Translations under genes and position numbers: made by a program | Source of the DNA: Pseudomonas sp. RSB 5.4 | GTDB lineage: Bacteria; Pseudomonadota; Gammaproteobacteria; Pseudomonadales; Pseudomonadaceae | DNA: 64,000 nucleotides | NCBI RefSeq assembly: GCF_037126175.1 | Contig: NZ_CP146986.1 | Coordinates: 5,208,501-5,272,500 of the forward strand | Reading direction: 5' to 3' | The notes under the pieces: model-generated | What the model was told of the DNA's origin: nothing | Database searches by the model: none | Seen by the model: only the letters and a program-made list of their open reading frames with translations | Shown: positions 35,925 through 47,576 of the stretch, piece after piece | Layout: the number at the start of each line of letters is the position of its first letter | How positions within the stretch are numbered: the stretch's first letter is position 1

Positions 35925-36938
35925 ATGCCAACGTTTTCTGAGCGTCATGTTGTGTTTTGGGTCAGTTGCATCATCATTTGCGGCGGTTTGTTGCTGGCGT
36001 TGCCATTGCGCTTGTTGCCCAGCCTGCTGGCCGGTTTGCTGGTGTTCGAGCTGGTCAACATGCTCACCCCGCAACTGCAGCGGCTGATCGAAGGGCGGCG
36101 CGCGCGCTGGCTGGCGGTGGCGCTGCTGGGCACTTTGGTGGTCAGCGTGCTGGCGTTGATCTTTGCCGGCGCCATCAGTTTCCTGCTGCACGAAGCGGAA
36201 AACCCGGGCGCCTCGCTCGACAAATTCATGGGCGTGGTCGACCGCGCGCGCGGGCAACTGCCACCGTTTCTCGATGCTTACCTGCCGGCCAGTGCTGCGG
36301 AGTTTCGCGTGGCCATCGGCGAATGGGCGAGCAAACACCTGGCCGAGCTGCAACTGGTGGGCAAGGACGCGGCGCACATGTTCGTCACCTTGCTGATCGG
36401 CATGGTCCTTGGTGCGATCATTGCTCTGCAGCGAGTGCCGGATCTGACCAAGCGCAAACCGCTGGCCGCCGCCCTGTTCGACCGTCTGCACCTGGTGGTT
36501 CAAGCCTTTCGCAACATCGTCTTCGCGCAGATCAAGATTTCCCTGCTGAACACCCTCTTCACCGCGATCTTCCTCGCGGTGATTCTGCCGCTGTTCGGCA
36601 TCAAGCTGCCGCTGACCAAGACCCTGATCGTCCTGACGTTCCTGCTCGGCCTGCTGCCGGTGATCGGTAATCTGATGTCGAACACGCTGATCACCATCGT
36701 CGGTCTGTCGCTGTCGATCTGGGTGGCGGTGGCGGCGCTGGGCTATCTGATTTTTATCCACAAGCTTGAATACTTCCTCAACGCGCGCATCGTCGGCGGG
36801 CAGATCAGTGCCAAGTCGTGGGAGCTGCTACTGGCGATGCTGGTGTTCGAAGCCGCGTTCGGCCTGCCGGGGGTGGTGGCGGGGCCGATTTATTACGCGT
36901 ATCTGAAGAGTGAGTTGAAGCTGGGCGGGATGGTGTAA
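35925..36938 (+). CDS. AI-2E-family transporter (PerM/YhhT-like)
   Basis: A 337-residue protein with about seven to eight hydrophobic spans. The family's C-terminal glycine-rich loop GLPGVVAGPIYYAYLKSE is clear. Family members were proposed to export AI-2 or act as sodium/proton antiporters; the substrate cannot be deduced here. It stands alone. Confidence 0.88.
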   Translation: MPTFSERHVVFWVSCIIICGGLLLALPLRLLPSLLAGLLVFELVNMLTPQLQRLIEGRRARWLAVALLGTLVVSVLALIFAGAISFLLHEAENPGASLDKFMGVVDRARGQLPPFLDAYLPASAAEFRVAIGEWASKHLAELQLVGKDAAHMFVTLLIGMVLGAIIALQRVPDLTKRKPLAAALFDRLHLVVQAFRNIVFAQIKISLLNTLFTAIFLAVILPLFGIKLPLTKTLIVLTFLLGLLPVIGNLMSNTLITIVGLSLSIWVAVAALGYLIFIHKLEYFLNARIVGGQISAKSWELLLAMLVFEAAFGLPGVVAGPIYYAYLKSELKLGGMV

Positions 36939-36967
36939 CCGATGGATCTGTGTTGCCTGATCTGGCG

Positions 36968-37053
36968 CCTTCGCGAGCAAGCTCGCTCCCACACTGGATT
37001 GCATTTCAACTGAAGGAATGCGGTCAAATGTGGGAGCGAGCTTGCTCGCGAAA
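36968..37053. repeat. REP doublet, family 1
   Basis: Inverted family 1 pair between convergent genes. Confidence 0.9.
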
Positions 37054-37073
37054 GGCGCAACGCCGATTTCAGG

Positions 37074-38348
37074 TCAGTTCATGGCGCCATAGCGTTTACG
37101 GGCTTCAATCGCCAGACCGCTGCCGATGCTGCCAAAGATGTTGCCTTCAACATGTCGCGCATTCGGCAGCATCGCCGAGACGCTGTTGCGCAGCGCCGGA
37201 ATGCCGCTGGAACCGCCGGTGAAGAACACCGTATCGACCTGCGCCACCGACACGTTGGCATCGTTCAACAACTGCGTAACGCTGCCGCGCACGCGCTCAA
37301 GCAGGGCGTCGATCGACGATTCGAACAGGGCGCGGCTCAGTTCCACGCTCAGGCCCGGCTCGATCCGGTCCAGCGGCACGTGGCGGCTGTCGGCGTGGGT
37401 CAGTTGGATCTTGGTTTCTTCGACTTCCATCGCCAGCCAGTGCCCGGCGCGCTGTTCGATCAGCTTGAACAGACGGTCGATGCCGCCAGTGTCTTCGATG
37501 TCGTAACGCATGCTGCCCAGCGCCAGGGTGGATTTCTGCGAGTACACCGAGTTGATGGTGTGCCAGGTCGCCAGGTTCATGTGGTGACTGGTCGGCATGT
37601 AGGCGCCGCTCTTCATCCGGCTGCCGTAGCCGAACAGTGGCATCAGGCCTTGCAGGCTCAGCTGTTTGTCAAAGTCGGTCCCGCCGATGTGCACGCCGCC
37701 GGTGGCGAGGATGTCATCGTGGCGGTTGTCCATGCCGCGACGCTCGGGCGACAGGCGCACCAGCGAGAAGTCGGACGTACCACCGCCGATGTCGACGATC
37801 AGCACCAGCTCTTCTTTCTCGATGGTCGACTCGTAGTCGAATGCCGCCGCGATCGGTTCGTACTGGAACGACACGTCCTTGAAACCGAGCTTGCGCGCCA
37901 CTTCGACCAGGGTGTCTTCGGCTTCCTGGTCGGCCAGCGGGTCGTCATCGACGAAAAATACCGGACGCCCCAGCACCACCTGCTCGAACTCCCGACCGGC
38001 GGCCGTTTCGGCGCGGCTCTTGAGCTGGCCGATGAACAGCCCCAACAGATCCTTGAACGGCATCGCCGTGCCGAGGACGCTGGTGTCATGCTTGATCAGT
38101 TTGGAACCGAGCAGGCTCTTGAGCGAGCGCATCAGCCGGCCTTCGTAGCCTTCCAGGTACTCGTGCAGGGCCAGACGACCGTAAACCGGACGGCGCTCTT
38201 CGATGTTGAAGAACACCACCGACGGCAGGGTGATCTTGTCGTCTTCCAGCGCGATCATCGTTTCCATGCCGGGGCGCAGCCAGCCGACGGTGGAGTTGGA
38301 GGTGCCGAAGTCGATACCGCAGGCACGGGCTGGAGAGGCGTTGTTCAT
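37074..38348 (-). CDS. yegD: Short Hsp70-family protein (YegD-like)
   Basis: A 424-residue chaperone-like ATPase. The phosphate-1 motif GIDFGTSNST is at about residues 11-20, phosphate-2 VDIGGGTSDFSL near 205, and the adenosine motif FFTGGSSGIPALRN near the C terminus. It consists of the nucleotide-binding domain only; the substrate-binding and lid domains of DnaK are absent. The start MNNASPARACG was chosen because the family begins there. It is divergent from cbpA-cbpM. Confidence 0.92.
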   Translation of the reverse strand: MNNASPARACGIDFGTSNSTVGWLRPGMETMIALEDDKITLPSVVFFNIEERRPVYGRLALHEYLEGYEGRLMRSLKSLLGSKLIKHDTSVLGTAMPFKDLLGLFIGQLKSRAETAAGREFEQVVLGRPVFFVDDDPLADQEAEDTLVEVARKLGFKDVSFQYEPIAAAFDYESTIEKEELVLIVDIGGGTSDFSLVRLSPERRGMDNRHDDILATGGVHIGGTDFDKQLSLQGLMPLFGYGSRMKSGAYMPTSHHMNLATWHTINSVYSQKSTLALGSMRYDIEDTGGIDRLFKLIEQRAGHWLAMEVEETKIQLTHADSRHVPLDRIEPGLSVELSRALFESSIDALLERVRGSVTQLLNDANVSVAQVDTVFFTGGSSGIPALRNSVSAMLPNARHVEGNIFGSIGSGLAIEARKRYGAMN

Positions 38349-38639
38349 GTCTTTCGGGTTCCGGTCAAAAAACGGCCGCGCAGTGTATGTCAGTGCGCGG
38401 CAGATTCGAAGGCCGGTCATCTGCTATTTCGCGACTAAGCTTCTTGAAAGTCGCAGCTTCGCCCCAAACTTGCTGGCATGGGCCGGCAGACATACCGGCG
38501 GTCGCAAGAACCGTCGTCCACTGCCGATAAACTTCTGCTGCGCCACCCGGTCACAAACTTGAGATCGGTCAACCCGGCACGCGCGAATGAGCGCATGCTG
38601 GCCTCGGCGCGAAATCGATAACGGATGGTGATTCCTTCG

Positions 38640-39590
38640 ATGGACTTCAAAGACTATTACAAGATACTCGGCGTGGAGCCGACAGCGGACGACAAGGCAA
38701 TCAAGGCTGCCTATCGCAAGCTGGCGCGCAAATACCACCCCGATGTCAGCAAGGAAAAAGACGCCGAGGCCAAGTTCAAGGACGCCTCGGAAGCCTATGA
38801 AGCGCTGAAAAGCGCCGACAAACGCGCCGAATACGACGAACTGCGCCGTTATGGCCAGCACGGTCAGCCGTTCCAGGGCCCACCGGGCTGGCAGAGCCGT
38901 GGCGGCTTTGGCGGCAGCGGTGGCGACACGGGCGACTTCTCGGACTTCTTCAGTTCGATCTTCGGCAATCGCGGCCCCGGTTTCGGTGGCGGCGAGGGTC
39001 GGCAATCACGCAGTGCAGGGCGCCGGGGGCAAGACGTGGAAATGGAACTGCCGATCTTCCTCGAGGAAACGCTCTCGAATGAATCGAAGAAGGTCACCTT
39101 TCAGGTGCCGCAATACAACGCCAACGGCCAGCACGTCAGCAACACCAGCAAGAGCCTGAACGTGAAGATCCCGGCGGGCGTGACCGACGGCGAGCGCATC
39201 CGCCTCAAGGGGCAGGGCGCACCGGGCATCGGTGGCGGGGCCAATGGTGATCTGTACCTGACCATTCGCTTTGCGCCGCACCCGAAATTCGATGTTGAAG
39301 GCGAAAACCTGATCATCACCCTGCCATTGGCACCGTGGGAGCTGGCGTTGGGCGCTGAAGTGGCGGTGCCGACGCTGACCGGCAAGATCAACCTCAAGGT
39401 TCCGGCCGGCAGCCAGAACGGCCAGCGCATGCGCGCCAAGGGTCATGGCTTGAAAAACAAGGCCGGTGAGCGCGGTTATCTGTTCGTGCAGCTCAAGGCC
39501 GTGATGCCGAAGACTTCGGACGACGAGGTCAAGGCGCTGTGGCAGGAACTGGCGAAGAAAGCCGCGTTCAATCCACGCGAGAACTTCTGA
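38640..39590 (+). CDS. cbpA: Curved-DNA-binding J-protein CbpA
   Basis: A 316-residue DnaJ-type co-chaperone that also binds curved DNA. The J domain spans residues 1-70 with HPD at 33-35 in [10 protein letters not shown]; a Gly/Phe-rich linker ([13 protein letters not shown]) and two C-terminal beta domains follow; the zinc-finger region of DnaJ is missing, as expected for CbpA. The start MDFKDYYK matches E. coli CbpA; another ATG lies 5 codons up. Followed by its partner cbpM after 23 bp. Confidence 0.94.
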   Translation: MDFKDYYKILGVEPTADDKAIKAAYRKLARKYHPDVSKEKDAEAKFKDASEAYEALKSADKRAEYDELRRYGQHGQPFQGPPGWQSRGGFGGSGGDTGDFSDFFSSIFGNRGPGFGGGEGRQSRSAGRRGQDVEMELPIFLEETLSNESKKVTFQVPQYNANGQHVSNTSKSLNVKIPAGVTDGERIRLKGQGAPGIGGGANGDLYLTIRFAPHPKFDVEGENLIITLPLAPWELALGAEVAVPTLTGKINLKVPAGSQNGQRMRAKGHGLKNKAGERGYLFVQLKAVMPKTSDDEVKALWQELAKKAAFNPRENF

Positions 39591-39613
39591 ATTCGACGAC
39601 GGAGTAGCCCATC

Positions 39614-39919
39614 ATGAGCAGCCCCCTGATCGTTCAACTGGACATGGCAGAATTCTGTGAGGCGGCCGATCTGTCGGACGTCTACGTGATCGAAATCGTC
39701 GAACACGGCATCCTCGAACCTCAGGGCGCGCAGCCCCGGGAATGGCGGTTCACCGACTACGAGTTGAGCCTGGCCAAGCGCGCCGCGAAGTTGCGGCGCG
39801 AGCTGGAGCTGGAGTGGGAGGGCGTCGCGCTGGCGCTTGATCTGCTTGATGAAGTGAAGGAATTGCGAGCCGAGAATCGCATGCTGCGCCAGCGGTTGGG
39901 GCGATTGGTGGTCGAATAG
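39614..39919 (+). CDS. cbpM: Chaperone modulator CbpM
   Basis: A 101-residue protein with a MerR-like N-terminal region (MAEFCEAADLSDVYVIEIVEHG) and a C-terminal helical part (LALDLLDEVKELRAENRMLRQRL). CbpM binds the J domain of CbpA and inhibits both its co-chaperone and DNA-binding work. GACGGAG precedes the ATG. Same operon as cbpA. Confidence 0.92.
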   Translation: MSSPLIVQLDMAEFCEAADLSDVYVIEIVEHGILEPQGAQPREWRFTDYELSLAKRAAKLRRELELEWEGVALALDLLDEVKELRAENRMLRQRLGRLVVE

Positions 39920-39952
39920 TTTTACCGTTGGTTTTTGAGTGTTTTTGCCGGC

Positions 39953-40021
39953 CCCTTCGCGAGCAAGCCCGCTCCCACAGGAGATCGCGATCTAAATGTG
40001 GGAGCGGGCTTGCTCGCGAAG
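39953..40021. repeat. REP doublet, family 1
   Basis: Inverted family 1 pair between convergent cbpM and the kinase gene. Confidence 0.9.
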
Positions 40022-40043
40022 AACGATTACGCGGTAAGCCTGC

Positions 40044-41171
40044 TTAAACCTTTCTCGGCAACACCACACTGAACAACGTCCCGTCAGCCGCGCTCGAGCT
40101 GACTTCGATCGTCCCGCCATGGGCGGTCACCACTTCCTTGACGATAAACAAGCCCAACCCGAGGCTGGTCGACGGCTGTCCGAGTTCTTCGTCGGCGCTG
40201 CGCACCAGCGGGTCGAAAATCGTGCCAATGGCCTCCTCGGAAATTGGCGTGCCGTAGTTGTGCACCGACAGGCACACGTTGTCGCCCTCGCCACGCAGGT
40301 TGAGGGTCACGTCGCGCTGGCTGGTGCCGTGCTGCAAGGCGTTGCCGATCAGGTTTTGCAGTAACTGGTCGATTCGCCCGGCGTCCCACACCCCGCTGGT
40401 GTCGCCGTGCACCGTGAGCTTGGGATCGGATAGCGGATTACCGGCGCAGGCTTCGGCAATCGCCGCTCGCGCTGCAACGGCCAGATCCATCGGTGCCGGC
40501 TCGATCGGCAGGCTACGGCCCAGCCGACTGCGCACCAGTTCCAGCAGATCGCTGACCATCGTCGCCATGTGCCGCGCGCCACGCTTGATGTGCTGGGCGC
40601 AGGCCAGGGCATCGCCCTCAAGGCTGGATTTGCGCAGCAGCAGTTCGGTGGACATGCTCACCGCTTGCAGCGGCGCGCGCAGGTCATGGCCGAGGATGGC
40701 GAGGAAAATGTCCCGCGAGCGGTTGACCTGCTCGGCGTAGGCCGCAGTGGATTCGGCGAGGGCTTCGTCGATGGCTTCGTTGAAGCGGATCATGTCCTGG
40801 AAATAGGCGATGTCCGGCGATTCGAGGCTGTTGACCCACAGGCGAATCACGCAGGCGCGCAAATGGCGGAATTCGCTGGTCATCTGCACCAGGTCAAAAC
40901 CGACGGTGTGGCGCAGTTCGCCATGGCTGGCGCCGGCCTCGTCCAGGCTCGGGGTCTTTTCCGGGCCTTCGCCCTTGGCTTTGGCCGCCTGTTCGGCGGG
41001 GCTTTGCGGCTTGTTCATGTCGCGGGCGGCGGCCCGCAGAATCTCGCTGGCGTGATCGCGCAGCGCAGTGGAATCCAGATAGTCGGCGGCCGGCGTGATG
41101 GTCGCGGCGAACTGTTCCCACTCATCGACGATAGGGTCGATATTGGCCACGATGAACTCGGAAAGACGCAT
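40044..41171 (-). CDS. Sensor histidine kinase
   Basis: A 375-residue kinase with no membrane span, so soluble. Residues 1-140 form an N-terminal helical sensor region like that of RsbR/RsbT co-antagonist families. The H box ILGHDLRAPL has the phospho-accepting His162. The N box is NLIGNALQHG, and the G boxes include LGLGLFIVKEVVTAHGG. No response regulator gene is adjacent, so its partner is elsewhere. Signal unknown. Confidence 0.9.
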   Translation of the reverse strand: MRLSEFIVANIDPIVDEWEQFAATITPAADYLDSTALRDHASEILRAAARDMNKPQSPAEQAAKAKGEGPEKTPSLDEAGASHGELRHTVGFDLVQMTSEFRHLRACVIRLWVNSLESPDIAYFQDMIRFNEAIDEALAESTAAYAEQVNRSRDIFLAILGHDLRAPLQAVSMSTELLLRKSSLEGDALACAQHIKRGARHMATMVSDLLELVRSRLGRSLPIEPAPMDLAVAARAAIAEACAGNPLSDPKLTVHGDTSGVWDAGRIDQLLQNLIGNALQHGTSQRDVTLNLRGEGDNVCLSVHNYGTPISEEAIGTIFDPLVRSADEELGQPSTSLGLGLFIVKEVVTAHGGTIEVSSSAADGTLFSVVLPRKV

Positions 41172-41265
41172 GGGCAGTTCCTGAAAATAGGCGGAGCGAA
41201 TCGAATATTAGTCCCTTTGGCGGGAAATACACGACCGTTTGCACCGTGCTTTTCCAGCACCATGA

Positions 41266-41311
41266 AAAAGGCCCCGGGACCGTGTGCAAGACACGGCCCC
41301 GGGGCCTTTTG
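41266..41311 (-). terminator. Intrinsic terminator after ureC
   Basis: A long GC-rich stem (AAAGGCCCCGGG with its complement, inner GTGT/ACAC pairing) runs into TTTTT on the minus strand. It ends the ureD-to-ureC transcript just after the ureC stop. Confidence 0.9.
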
Positions 41312-41318
41312 CCGTGCG

Positions 41319-43019
41319 TCAGAACAGGAAGTAACGCTGGGCCATCGGCAGGGTTTCCGCCGGTTCACACCAGAGCAGCACGCCGTCGGCCTTGACCTGA
41401 TAGGTCTGCGGGTCGACGTCGATGTTCGGCAAGTAATCGTTGTGGATCAGGTCGGTTTTCTGCACGTCGCGACAGCCTTTGACCACGCCTATTTTCTTCT
41501 TCAGGCCCAATGCCTCGGGCAACCCGGCCTCCTGCGCGGCCTGGCTGATGAAAGTCAGGCTGGTAGCGTGCAGCGAGCCGCCGTAGCTGGCGAACATCGG
41601 GCGGTAGTGCACCGGTTGCGGGGTTGGAATCGACGCGTTGGCGTCGCCCATCAAACTGGCGGCGATGGCGCCGCCCTTGAGGATCAGCGTCGGTTTCACA
41701 CCGAAGAACGCCGGACGCCAGAGCACCAGGTCGGCCCATTTGCCGACTTCGATCGAACCCACTTCATGGCTGATGCCGTGGGTGATCGCCGGGTTGATCG
41801 TGTATTTGGCGATGTAGCGCTTGGCGCGGAAGTTGTCGTTGCCTTCGCCGTCCTGGGGCAGCGGGCCGCGCTGCTTTTTCATCTTGTCGGCGGTCTGCCA
41901 GGTGCGCGTGATGACTTCGCCGACGCGGCCCATGGCCTGGCTGTCGGAGCTGATCATCGAGAACGCGCCGAGGTCGTGGAGGATGTCTTCGGCGGCGATG
42001 GTTTCACGGCGGATGCGGCTTTCGGCGAACGCTACGTCTTCGGCGATGCTCGGGTCGAGGTGGTGGCAGACCATCAGCATGTCGAGGTGTTCGTCGATGG
42101 TGTTGCGGGTGAACGGCCGGGTCGGGTTGGTCGAGCTCGGCAGCACGTTAGGGAAACCGCAGGCCTTGATGATGTCCGGCGCGTGGCCGCCGCCGGCACC
42201 TTCGGTGTGGTAGGTGTGAATGGTGCGCCCCTTGAACGCGCCGAGGGTGGTTTCGACGAAACCCGATTCGTTGAGGGTGTCGGTGTGGATCGCCACCTGT
42301 ACGTCGTACTGGTCGGCGACGCTCAGGCAGTTGTCGATGCTCGCCGGGGTGGTGCCCCAGTCTTCGTGCAGCTTGAGACCGATAGCGCCGGCCTTGACCT
42401 GCTCGATCAGCGGCTCCGGCAGGCTGGCGTTGCCCTTGCCGGTGAGGCCGATGTTCATCGGGAACGCGTCGGCGGCCTGGAGCATGCGCGCCAGGTGCCA
42501 CGGGCCTGAGGTGCAGGTGGTGGCGTTGGTGCCGGTCGCCGGCCCCGTGCCGCCGCCGATCATGGTGGTGACGCCGCTCATCAGCGCTTCTTCGATCTGC
42601 TGCGGGCAGATGAAGTGGATGTGCGTGTCGATGCCGCCGGCGGTGAGGATCATGCCTTCACCGGCGATCACTTCAGTGCTGGCGCCGATGGCGATGGTCA
42701 CGTTCGGTTGCACGTCAGGGTTGCCGGCCTTGCCGATCGCGGCGATACGCCCGTCCTTGAGGCCGACGTCGGCTTTGACGATGCCCCAGTGGTCGATGAT
42801 CAGCGCGTTGGTGATCAGCGTGTCGACCACTTCGGCGGCGAGCAACTGGCTCTGCCCTTGGCCGTCGCGGATCACTTTGCCGCCGCCGAATTTCACTTCT
42901 TCGCCGTAGGTGGTGAAATCTTTTTCGACTTCGATCCACAACTCGGTGTCCGCCAGGCGCACCTTGTCGCCGACGGTGGGGCCGAACATGTCGGCGTAGG
43001 CTTGTCTGGAAATCTTCAT
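41319..43019 (-). CDS. ureC: Urease alpha subunit
   Basis: The catalytic subunit, 566 residues, full length. Nickel-site residues are visible: [11 protein letters not shown], the carbamylated Lys216 in [34 protein letters not shown] and the active-site His in [10 protein letters not shown]. It hydrolyses urea to ammonia and carbamate. It lies last in the long urt-ure run, 160 bp from ureB with a REP doublet between. It needs UreDEFG for nickel loading. Confidence 0.98.
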   Translation of the reverse strand: MKISRQAYADMFGPTVGDKVRLADTELWIEVEKDFTTYGEEVKFGGGKVIRDGQGQSQLLAAEVVDTLITNALIIDHWGIVKADVGLKDGRIAAIGKAGNPDVQPNVTIAIGASTEVIAGEGMILTAGGIDTHIHFICPQQIEEALMSGVTTMIGGGTGPATGTNATTCTSGPWHLARMLQAADAFPMNIGLTGKGNASLPEPLIEQVKAGAIGLKLHEDWGTTPASIDNCLSVADQYDVQVAIHTDTLNESGFVETTLGAFKGRTIHTYHTEGAGGGHAPDIIKACGFPNVLPSSTNPTRPFTRNTIDEHLDMLMVCHHLDPSIAEDVAFAESRIRRETIAAEDILHDLGAFSMISSDSQAMGRVGEVITRTWQTADKMKKQRGPLPQDGEGNDNFRAKRYIAKYTINPAITHGISHEVGSIEVGKWADLVLWRPAFFGVKPTLILKGGAIAASLMGDANASIPTPQPVHYRPMFASYGGSLHATSLTFISQAAQEAGLPEALGLKKKIGVVKGCRDVQKTDLIHNDYLPNIDVDPQTYQVKADGVLLWCEPAETLPMAQRYFLF

Positions 43020-43071
43020 GTGTTCGCCTTGGAATTCAATGGTCTTTGAGGCTGTTCGCTGCGCTCACAGA

Positions 43072-43157
43072 TTCGCGAGCAAGCCCGCTCCCACAATTGA
43101 CCGCCTTTCAACTGAAGGAACGCGGTCGAATGTGGGAGCGGGCTTGCTCGCGAAGGG
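43072..43157. repeat. REP doublet, family 1
   Basis: Inverted family 1 pair inside the urease operon, between ureB and ureC. Confidence 0.9.
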
Positions 43158-43179
43158 GCCAGAGCAGACACCGCATTAC

Positions 43180-44556
<1,377 letters not shown>

Positions 44557-44565
44557 GGCGCGGCC

Positions 44566-44868
44566 TCAGACGATCGGTTGGTGGACGGTGACCAGTTTGG
44601 TGCCGTCTGGGAACGTCGCTTCGACCTGAATCTCCGGAATCATTTCCGGGATGCCTTCCATCACCTGCTCGCGGCTCAGCAGGGTGGTGCCGTAGTGCAT
44701 CAGCTCAGCCACGGTCTGACCGTCACGGGCGCCTTCAAGCAGGGCGGCGGAGATGTAGGCCATGGCTTCCGGGTAGTTGAGCTTCACGCCACGGGCCAGT
44801 CGGCGCTCGGCGACGAGGCCGGCGGTGAAGATCAACAGCTTGTCTTTTTCGCGTGGGGTCAGGTCCAT
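44566..44868 (-). CDS. ureA: Urease gamma subunit
   Basis: A 100-residue structural subunit. It opens [20 protein letters not shown] and contains [21 protein letters not shown], both diagnostic. It lies 147 bp after ureD, with a REP doublet between, and 9 bp before the acetyltransferase gene. Confidence 0.97.
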   Translation of the reverse strand: MDLTPREKDKLLIFTAGLVAERRLARGVKLNYPEAMAYISAALLEGARDGQTVAELMHYGTTLLSREQVMEGIPEMIPEIQVEATFPDGTKLVTVHQPIV

Positions 44869-44913
44869 TGTGGGTATCCATCAGGGCAGATTGAAAAATG
44901 TGCACAAATCTCC

Positions 44914-45002
44914 TGTGGGAGCGGGCTTGCTCGCGAAAGCGGTAGGTCAGCCAGCATCTGTGTGAATGACACATCGCCTTCGCGAGCAAGCCCGCTCCCA
45001 CA
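44914..45002. repeat. REP doublet, family 1
   Basis: Inverted family 1 pair inside the operon, between ureD and ureA. Confidence 0.9.
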
Positions 45003-45015
45003 GTTGGATTGCATT

Positions 45016-45855
45016 TCAGGTGTTCCAGATTCGCGGGGGCTGGGCTTCACGGCCCAGCAGAACCGGGCGTAACAAACGCCATAAATCGATGAGCCAGGCA
45101 CGGGCGAGCAGTGCTTCTGACGCCAGACACCGAGCCACCAACAGGCCGGGCAACTGGGTCAGATCCCCGCTCACTGCATGCCCCAGTGAGCGACAGCGCT
45201 CCAGTAATTCGGCATCAATTTCACCGGTCACCAGCAGCGTCGCAAACACCGGATGGCCATCCAGGCCGATCGGCGAATCGAGCAAGCCGTCATTGCCGGT
45301 GATGCGTTGACGCTCGTGCCAGAGCAATCGCCCGTCGCGGCGGATATCCAGATGCGCTTGAAAGTGTCCGAGGTCGAAGCGCTCGCCACTGGCCGGTCGG
45401 CCCAGCGCCACCACGTCCCAGTAAAACAGCCGCGCATCGCCCTCCAGCTCGATCGAGGTGCTGAGTTCAGCCTGGGCGGCGCTGTAGACGATGGTTTCCT
45501 GTGGCAGCCATTCCAGCGTCGCACCGGCCGCGATTTTCAGGTCGAGCTGCTGATACGCCGGCCCCGCTGCGCGATACCACTTGGCGGCGCCGGGGCTGGT
45601 GATCTGCGCCCAGGCATCTGGTTCGACGCGGGCGCTGATGTTCAGCCGGTCACCCCCGGCGATCCCGCCCGGCGGGTGGACGATGATGTGCTGGCAGACC
45701 TCGGGGCCTTCGGCGTACAGGTGCTTTTGTACGCGCAACGGGCCGAGGTGCCGGCGCTGAACCGGGCGCGTGCAGTCGCCGAAGCGGGCGTAGGCCAGCT
45801 CCAGCTCGGCATGCCAGCTCGGGGTAAACAGGGCAGTGGGAAGCGGTAAGTTCAT
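45016..45855 (-). CDS. ureD: Urease accessory protein UreD
   Basis: A 279-residue scaffold that binds apo-urease and receives UreF/UreG for nickel insertion. Family segments include [16 protein letters not shown] and [11 protein letters not shown]. It starts 30 bp after urtE with no promoter room between, so it is probably read with the urea transporter genes. Confidence 0.95.
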   Translation of the reverse strand: MNLPLPTALFTPSWHAELELAYARFGDCTRPVQRRHLGPLRVQKHLYAEGPEVCQHIIVHPPGGIAGGDRLNISARVEPDAWAQITSPGAAKWYRAAGPAYQQLDLKIAAGATLEWLPQETIVYSAAQAELSTSIELEGDARLFYWDVVALGRPASGERFDLGHFQAHLDIRRDGRLLWHERQRITGNDGLLDSPIGLDGHPVFATLLVTGEIDAELLERCRSLGHAVSGDLTQLPGLLVARCLASEALLARAWLIDLWRLLRPVLLGREAQPPRIWNT

Positions 45856-45885
45856 GGTTTGTAATTATCGTTAGGAAGCTACAGA

Positions 45886-46584
45886 TTAAATTGTTACCAG
45901 ACCTCGTACACCCTCGGCCTCCATATTTTCGCCGCGGCCCTGTTGCACGATCTCGCCCCGGGACATCACCAGGTATTGATCGGCCAGCTCGGCGGCGAAG
46001 TCGTAGAACTGTTCCACCAGCAAAATCGCCATGTCGCCCCGCGCCGCGAGCTTCTTGATCACCGCGCCGATCTCCTTGATCACCGAGGGCTGGATGCCTT
46101 CGGTGGGCTCGTCGAGGATCAGCAAACGCGGACGACTGGCCAGGGCGCGACCGATAGCCAGCTGTTGTTGCTGACCGCCGGACAGGTCACCGCCGCGGCG
46201 CTGCTTCATTTGTAGCAGCACCGGGAACAATTCGTAGATGAAACTTGGTACTTCTTTCGCTTCACTGCCGGGAAACCGTGACAGGCCCATCAGCAGATTT
46301 TCCTCCACGGTGAGCCGGCCGAAGATTTCCCGGCCCTGTGGCACATAGGCGATTCCGGCGTGTACCCGCTGGTGCGGCTTGAGCGTGGTGACCGCTTTGC
46401 CTTCCCAGTTCACCACGCCTTCCTTGGCCGGCAACAGGCCCATCAGGCATTTGAGCAGGGTGGTCTTACCCACGCCGTTGCGCCCGAGCAGGCAGGTGAC
46501 TTCGCCGACGTTCACGTCAAAGCTCAGGCCGCGCAGGATGTGGCTACCGCCGTAGTACTGGTGCAGCTTGTCGACTTGCAGCAT
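45886..46584 (-). CDS. urtE: Urea ABC transporter ATP-binding protein UrtE
   Basis: A 232-residue ATPase. Walker A is GRNGVGKTT, the signature LSGGQQQQLAIGRA, and Walker B LLILDEPTEGIQP. The ATG at 46582-46584 has AGGAG at proper distance; a TTG two codons earlier is less likely. It forms the importer with urtABCD. Confidence 0.96.
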   Translation of the reverse strand: MLQVDKLHQYYGGSHILRGLSFDVNVGEVTCLLGRNGVGKTTLLKCLMGLLPAKEGVVNWEGKAVTTLKPHQRVHAGIAYVPQGREIFGRLTVEENLLMGLSRFPGSEAKEVPSFIYELFPVLLQMKQRRGGDLSGGQQQQLAIGRALASRPRLLILDEPTEGIQPSVIKEIGAVIKKLAARGDMAILLVEQFYDFAAELADQYLVMSRGEIVQQGRGENMEAEGVRGLVTI

Positions 46585-46605
46585 GTCCAAATTCTCCTCA
46601 AATCC

Positions 46606-46695
46606 CTGTGTAGGAGCTGCCGCAGGCTGCGATCTTTTGATCTTGATCTTAAAAACAAGATCAAAAGATCGCAGCCTGCGGCAGCTCCTACACAG
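46606..46695. repeat. Family 3 REP, long near-perfect hairpin
   Basis: Arms of about 40 bp built on TGTAGGAGCTGCCGCAGGCT with GATCTTTTGATCTT inside pair almost without mismatch around a short A-rich loop. It lies between urtD and urtE. Confidence 0.92.
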
Positions 46696-46706
46696 GGGAT
46701 GGATCG

Positions 46707-47576
46707 TCAGCGGCCGAGATAGACCTCGATCACCCGCTCGTTGTCCTGCACCTGCTCCAGCGATCCTTCCGCCAGCACGCTGCCCTGATGCAGCACCGTC
46801 ACATGGTCGGCAATCGAGCCGACAAAACCCATGTCGTGCTCCACCACCATCAGCGAATGCTTGCCTGCCAGCGACTTGAACAGCTCGGCGGTGAATTCGG
46901 TTTCGGCGTCGGTCATGCCCGCCACCGGCTCGTCGAGCAGCAGCAGTTGCGGGTCCTGCATCAGCAACATGCCGATCTCCAGAAACTGCTTCTGACCGTG
47001 GGACAGCAGTCCGGCAGGGCGATTGACCGAGGCCGTCAGGCGAATGGTTTCCAGCACTTCGCTGATGCGATCCTTCTGCTCACCGCTCAGACGCGCGCGC
47101 AAACTGGCCCAGACCGACTTGTCGGTTTTCTGCGCCAGCTCCAGGTTCTCGAACACGCTGAGGGCTTCGAACACCGTCGGTTTCTGGAACTTGCGCCCGA
47201 TCCCGGCCTGGGCGATCTGCACTTCGCTCATCTGCGTCAGATCCATGGTTTCACCGAACCAGGCCTTGCCGCGACTGGGGCGGGTCTTGCCGGTGATCAC
47301 GTCCATCAGCGTGGTCTTGCCCGCGCCGTTGGGGCCGATGATGCAGCGCAGTTCGCCGACGCCGATGTACAGGTTCAGATTGTTCAAGGCGCGGAAGCCG
47401 TCGAAGCTGACGCTGATGTCTTCCAGGGTCAGGATCGTGCCGTGCCGGGTGTCGAGGCCCGGCCCGACGCGCTGGCCGAGGCCGATCGAGTCGCGGCTGG
47501 TGCCCTCGTCCTTGTTCGGTTCCACGGGGAAAAACGCCGGTTCGAGCATGAATTCAGCACTCGCAGTGACTCTCAT
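46707..47576 (-). CDS. urtD: Urea ABC transporter ATP-binding protein UrtD
   Basis: A 289-residue ATPase with an N-terminal extension of about 45 residues common in this family. Walker A is GPNGAGKTT, the signature LSHGQKQFLEIGM, and Walker B LLLLDEPVAGMT. Its start overlaps the urtC stop by 4 bp. Confidence 0.96.
   Translation of the reverse strand: MRVTASAEFMLEPAFFPVEPNKDEGTSRDSIGLGQRVGPGLDTRHGTILTLEDISVSFDGFRALNNLNLYIGVGELRCIIGPNGAGKTTLMDVITGKTRPSRGKAWFGETMDLTQMSEVQIAQAGIGRKFQKPTVFEALSVFENLELAQKTDKSVWASLRARLSGEQKDRISEVLETIRLTASVNRPAGLLSHGQKQFLEIGMLLMQDPQLLLLDEPVAGMTDAETEFTAELFKSLAGKHSLMVVEHDMGFVGSIADHVTVLHQGSVLAEGSLEQVQDNERVIEVYLGR

Noticed and set aside
40569..42509. 646-codon plus-strand frame opposite the kinase and ureC
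   Set aside because: It spans two real genes and their terminator and shows no domain; antisense shadow.
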